Positions 61,949-64,000 of a stretch of 64,000 bases of DNA are shown here, one piece after another. A program made the translations under genes and the position numbers. The DNA lies in assembly GCF_009866655.1 (NCBI RefSeq), contig NZ_CP047420.1, forward strand, positions 310,001-374,000. The letters are read 5' to 3'. Each line of letters starts with the position of its first letter. Position 1 is the first letter of the stretch. This stretch comes from Rathayibacter sp. VKM Ac-2804 (GTDB lineage Bacteria > Actinomycetota > Actinomycetes > Actinomycetales > Microbacteriaceae). The notes beneath the pieces are model-generated. The model was not told the origin of the DNA and did not search any database. It was given only the letters and a program-made list of their open reading frames with translations.

Positions 61949-63318
61949 GCGCTCCCCTCGCGGGTGCTGAGGAAGGCCGCCGCCGTCGCTGCTGCGAGCA
62001 GGACGGCGGCGGCGATCAGCATGCCGGTCTGCATCCCGGTGACGAAGTCGCCGCTGCCGGCGAGGAGCGCGCCGAAGACGGCGATGGCGACGGCGCCGCC
62101 GACCTGGCGGAAGGTGTTGAAGACGGCGCTGGCGGTGCTCGCCCGGTGCGGAGGGACGCTCGCGAGGACCACGGCGGTCGCCGGGGGCATGGCGACCGAG
62201 CCGCCGACGCCGGTGAGCACCAGCAGGCCGCTGACGAGGAGCGGGGAGCCGAGCGGTGCGGCGGCGAGCAGGCCCGCGAGACCGGCGGCCATCGTGGCGA
62301 GTCCGCCGACGATCGGCAGGCGCGGTCCGAAGCGGTTGGCGAGGCGGCCGCTGACGAGGTTCCCGACGACCGCGAAGACGGCGGAGGGCAGGAAGGCGAG
62401 CCCCGCGAGCAGCGGGGTGAGGCCGAGGTGCTGCTGGAGGTGGAGGCTGACGACGAAGACCGAGCCGAAGTTGCCGACCATGAACGCGAAGCCGACGAGG
62501 AGGGCGAGGCGCATGTTCCGGCCGCGGAAGAGGTCGGGCGGCATCATCGGGTGGCGGGCGCGCTGCTGCACGACCAGGAAGCCGGACAGCGCGGCGACGG
62601 CGAGGGCGAGGCAGCCGAGGACGAGCGGGTCGTCGAAGCCGATCGCGCCGCCCTCGATCAGCCCGTACATCATCGCGCCGAGTCCGGTGAGGGAGAGGGC
62701 CTGGCCGGCCCAGTCGAACGGCGGCGAGGTGGTGGGCGAGGGGGCGACCCGGCGCAGCAGGGCGAGCATGACCGCGCAGACCGGGATGTTGATGAGGAAG
62801 ACGAGCCGCCAGTCGATCGTGGTCAGCAGGCCGCCGAGGAGCGGGCCGACGGCGCCGGCGACCGCGCCGCCGACGGCCCAGATCCCGAGGGCGCGGGCGC
62901 GCTCGCGGGCGTCGGGGAACGCCTCGCGGATCAGCGCCATCGAGGAGGGCAGCATCGCGGCGGCCGCGGCGCCCTGCACGAACCGGGCGGCGATGAGGGC
63001 CCCGACCGTGGGCGCGAGGGCGCAGGCGATGGACGACAGCAGGAACAGGGCGATCCCGGTGCCGAGGGCGCGCTTGGCGCCGATCCGGTCGGCGAGGTTC
63101 CCGGCGAAGAGCAGCAGCGACGCGAACAGGAGGGTGTAGCCGTCGATGATCCACTGCTGGCCGGTGGTGCCGCCGCCGAGGTCGTCGCTGATGCGGGTGA
63201 GGGCGACGTTGACGATGAGGATGTCGAGCGTGATCAGGAAGAACCCCAGCGACGCGAGGAACAGGGTGCGCCGGGGGGAGGCGTGCTGTTCCGGGTGGCC
63301 CGGTCGGGGATGGTCCAT
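61945..63318 (-). CDS. DHA2-family MFS drug exporter
   Basis: A 457-residue, about 14-helix antiporter: ILIVNVALTRISDDLGGGTT, motif A LADRIGAKRALG, and motif C GAVAGAVGPLLGG. It is similar in class to 51190-52674 but not closely alike. ATG 63318 follows GAGGGGA. No adjacent TetR gene is visible within the window. Confidence 0.92.
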   Translation of the reverse strand: MDHPRPGHPEQHASPRRTLFLASLGFFLITLDILIVNVALTRISDDLGGGTTGQQWIIDGYTLLFASLLLFAGNLADRIGAKRALGTGIALFLLSSIACALAPTVGALIAARFVQGAAAAAMLPSSMALIREAFPDARERARALGIWAVGGAVAGAVGPLLGGLLTTIDWRLVFLINIPVCAVMLALLRRVAPSPTTSPPFDWAGQALSLTGLGAMMYGLIEGGAIGFDDPLVLGCLALAVAALSGFLVVQQRARHPMMPPDLFRGRNMRLALLVGFAFMVGNFGSVFVVSLHLQQHLGLTPLLAGLAFLPSAVFAVVGNLVSGRLANRFGPRLPIVGGLATMAAGLAGLLAAAPLGSPLLVSGLLVLTGVGGSVAMPPATAVVLASVPPHRASTASAVFNTFRQVGGAVAIAVFGALLAGSGDFVTGMQTGMLIAAAVLLAAATAAAFLSTREGSA

Positions 63319-63650
63319 TCCCCTCACGCTAGGACCGGCCCGCACCGGCTGGGGTGCCCCAGCAGGGCACCCGGTCGGTGCGGTGGGCGGATCTCGAGAC
63401 GCGCGCTGCGCGCGCTGCTCCATCAGCATGCTTCCGCGAACGGACCCGCAACGGGCCTCGCGCCCCGCGCAGAGCCCTTCCCGCGTCCAGTCGACGGTGC
63501 GGATCCGCACGAGCGGACCCGGGCGGGGCTCTGCGGTTCCGCCGGAGCCCGTCCTGCGTCCACTCGCCCGCGGCGGCATGCCTCCGGTGCAAGCGCCGCT
63601 GCACGCTGGGCTCCGCCCGCTGGTCGGGCAGCCCGCAAGGCGCCCCCCTC

Positions 63651-63687
63651 ATGCTGGTCGAGTAGCCCGCAGGGCGTATCGAGACCG
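63651..63687. repeat. REP-like element, copy 4
   Basis: ATGCTGGTCGAGTAGCCCGC, then AGGGCGTATCGAGACC, in the orientation of copy 1. Confidence 0.8.
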
Positions 63688-63703
63688 ACGAGTTCGTGCG
63701 CGG

Positions 63704-63744
63704 GATCTCGATACGCCCGCCCCGCGGGTTACTCGATCAGCATG
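63704..63744. repeat. REP-like element, copy 5 (inverted)
   Basis: GATCTCGATACGCCCGCCCC, then GGGTTACTCGATCAGCATG, opposite to copy 4, so the pair forms a BIME-like head-to-head unit. Confidence 0.8.
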
Positions 63745-63821
63745 CATGCCGTGCTGGCTGAGGGCCTGCGGGCGGGCACGACCGCGTTTCGTCGACCCGC
63801 CGCCGCCGTTCTGACGGTGGT

Positions 63822-63863
63822 GGATCTCGATACGCCCGCGTTGCGGGCTACTCGATCAGCATG
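63822..63863. repeat. REP-like element, copy 6
   Basis: GGATCTCGATACGCCCGCGT, then TGCGGGCTACTCGATCAGCATG, same orientation as copy 5, next to the end of the RidA gene. Confidence 0.8.
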
Positions 63864-63879
63864 CAGAGACGCCGCCGCG

Positions 63880-64000
63880 TCAGCGGGGGCGGCACTCCAG
63901 GCTGAGCCAGAGCTCGAAGCAGGCGCTGCGGGAGAGGGCGGTGGCGCCGATCGAGGCGCGGCCCATGCGGCCGGCGTCGGGGCCGAAGACGTCGAGGAGG
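63880..64000 (-). CDS. RidA-family protein (3' part only)
   Basis: Only the last about 39 codons are inside the window: LLDVFGPDAGRMGRASIGAT, then a short tail with ELWLSLECR. This matches the C-terminal strand region of RidA/YjgF enamine deaminases, which normally carry a conserved Arg here. The gene continues beyond 64000. Confidence 0.7.
   Translation of the reverse strand, partial: LLDVFGPDAGRMGRASIGATALSRSACFELWLSLECRPR

Larger units (their letters stand above)
63319..63879. other. Repeat-rich spacer
   Basis: About 560 bases with no supported gene. It contains one degenerate (about 63388-63431) and three good REP-like elements (63651, 63704, 63822). Confidence 0.6.

Noticed and set aside
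1..64000. tRNA, rRNA or riboswitch
   Set aside because: I saw no cloverleaf, rRNA-like or known riboswitch sequence by eye; a covariance-model scan would be needed to exclude small ones.

Overview
The DNA is very GC-rich, and most open frames use G or C at the third codon position. Together with the gene content (Lsr2, CGNR and WYL regulators, a DUF222-HNH protein, DUF4082 and Ig-repeat secreted proteins, SdpI, actinobacterial ars genes) this points to a chromosomal segment of an actinobacterium, most likely of the family Microbacteriaceae (Rathayibacter or Curtobacterium-like). The genus is an inference. No rRNA, tRNA, CRISPR array, phage structural genes or replication origin were seen.

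Layout. (1) 0-6 kb: the 3' part of a large secreted DUF4082 protein, a small secreted protein, a photolyase/cryptochrome FAD-domain protein and a D-2-hydroxyacid dehydrogenase. (2) 6-10.7 kb: a carboxylate catabolism cluster of GntP-type permease (frameshifted), class III CoA transferase, HMG-CoA-lyase-type enzyme and IclR regulator. (3) 11-13 kb: a tandem-repeat/REP region and an ABC exporter. (4) 13-28 kb: a lower-GC mosaic accessory island. It holds a bPH-like membrane protein, a lipoprotein, a two-gene module of proteins with glycine-rich hydrophobic cores, and a decayed second copy of the exporter's 5' end. It then carries a three-gene nucleotide-metabolism operon (MazG-like pyrophosphohydrolase, P-loop kinase fused to a PurZ-like adenylosuccinate synthetase, DUF7002 protein), a frame-broken Ig-repeat surface protein, broken copies of a beta-propeller-like gene, and a divergent secreted-peptide/TetR pair. 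(5) 28-46 kb: a beta-propeller/MFS/secreted-protein operon, DUF1905 and DUF222-HNH genes, tandem AraC regulators, a CGNR regulator with a divergent alpha/beta hydrolase, a B-lectin, a DUF4394 protein, VOC/WYL/NTF2 genes, and an arsenic locus with an ATP-grasp enzyme. (6) 46-64 kb: divergent regulator/effector pairs (ArsR/MFS, TetR/FAD monooxygenase, TetR/DHA2 exporter, XRE-cupin/LLM monooxygenase), a GH26 hydrolase, a LuxR-DUF1345 reading frame, two formaldehyde-dehydrogenase-type ADHs, Lsr2, SdpI, a DHA2 exporter and a partial RidA.

The most interesting locus is 18304-21349. The PurA-like domain has Ser where canonical PurA has its catalytic Asp, which is the hallmark of phage PurZ (2-aminoadenine, or Z-genome, synthesis). 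It is also about 350 residues rather than about 430. It is fused to a P-loop kinase and follows a MazG-like gene, so it resembles a chromosomal, kinase-fused version of the phage MazZ-PurZ pathway. The cassette lies between decayed copies of two genes whose intact versions are elsewhere in the window, which suggests acquisition by recombination.
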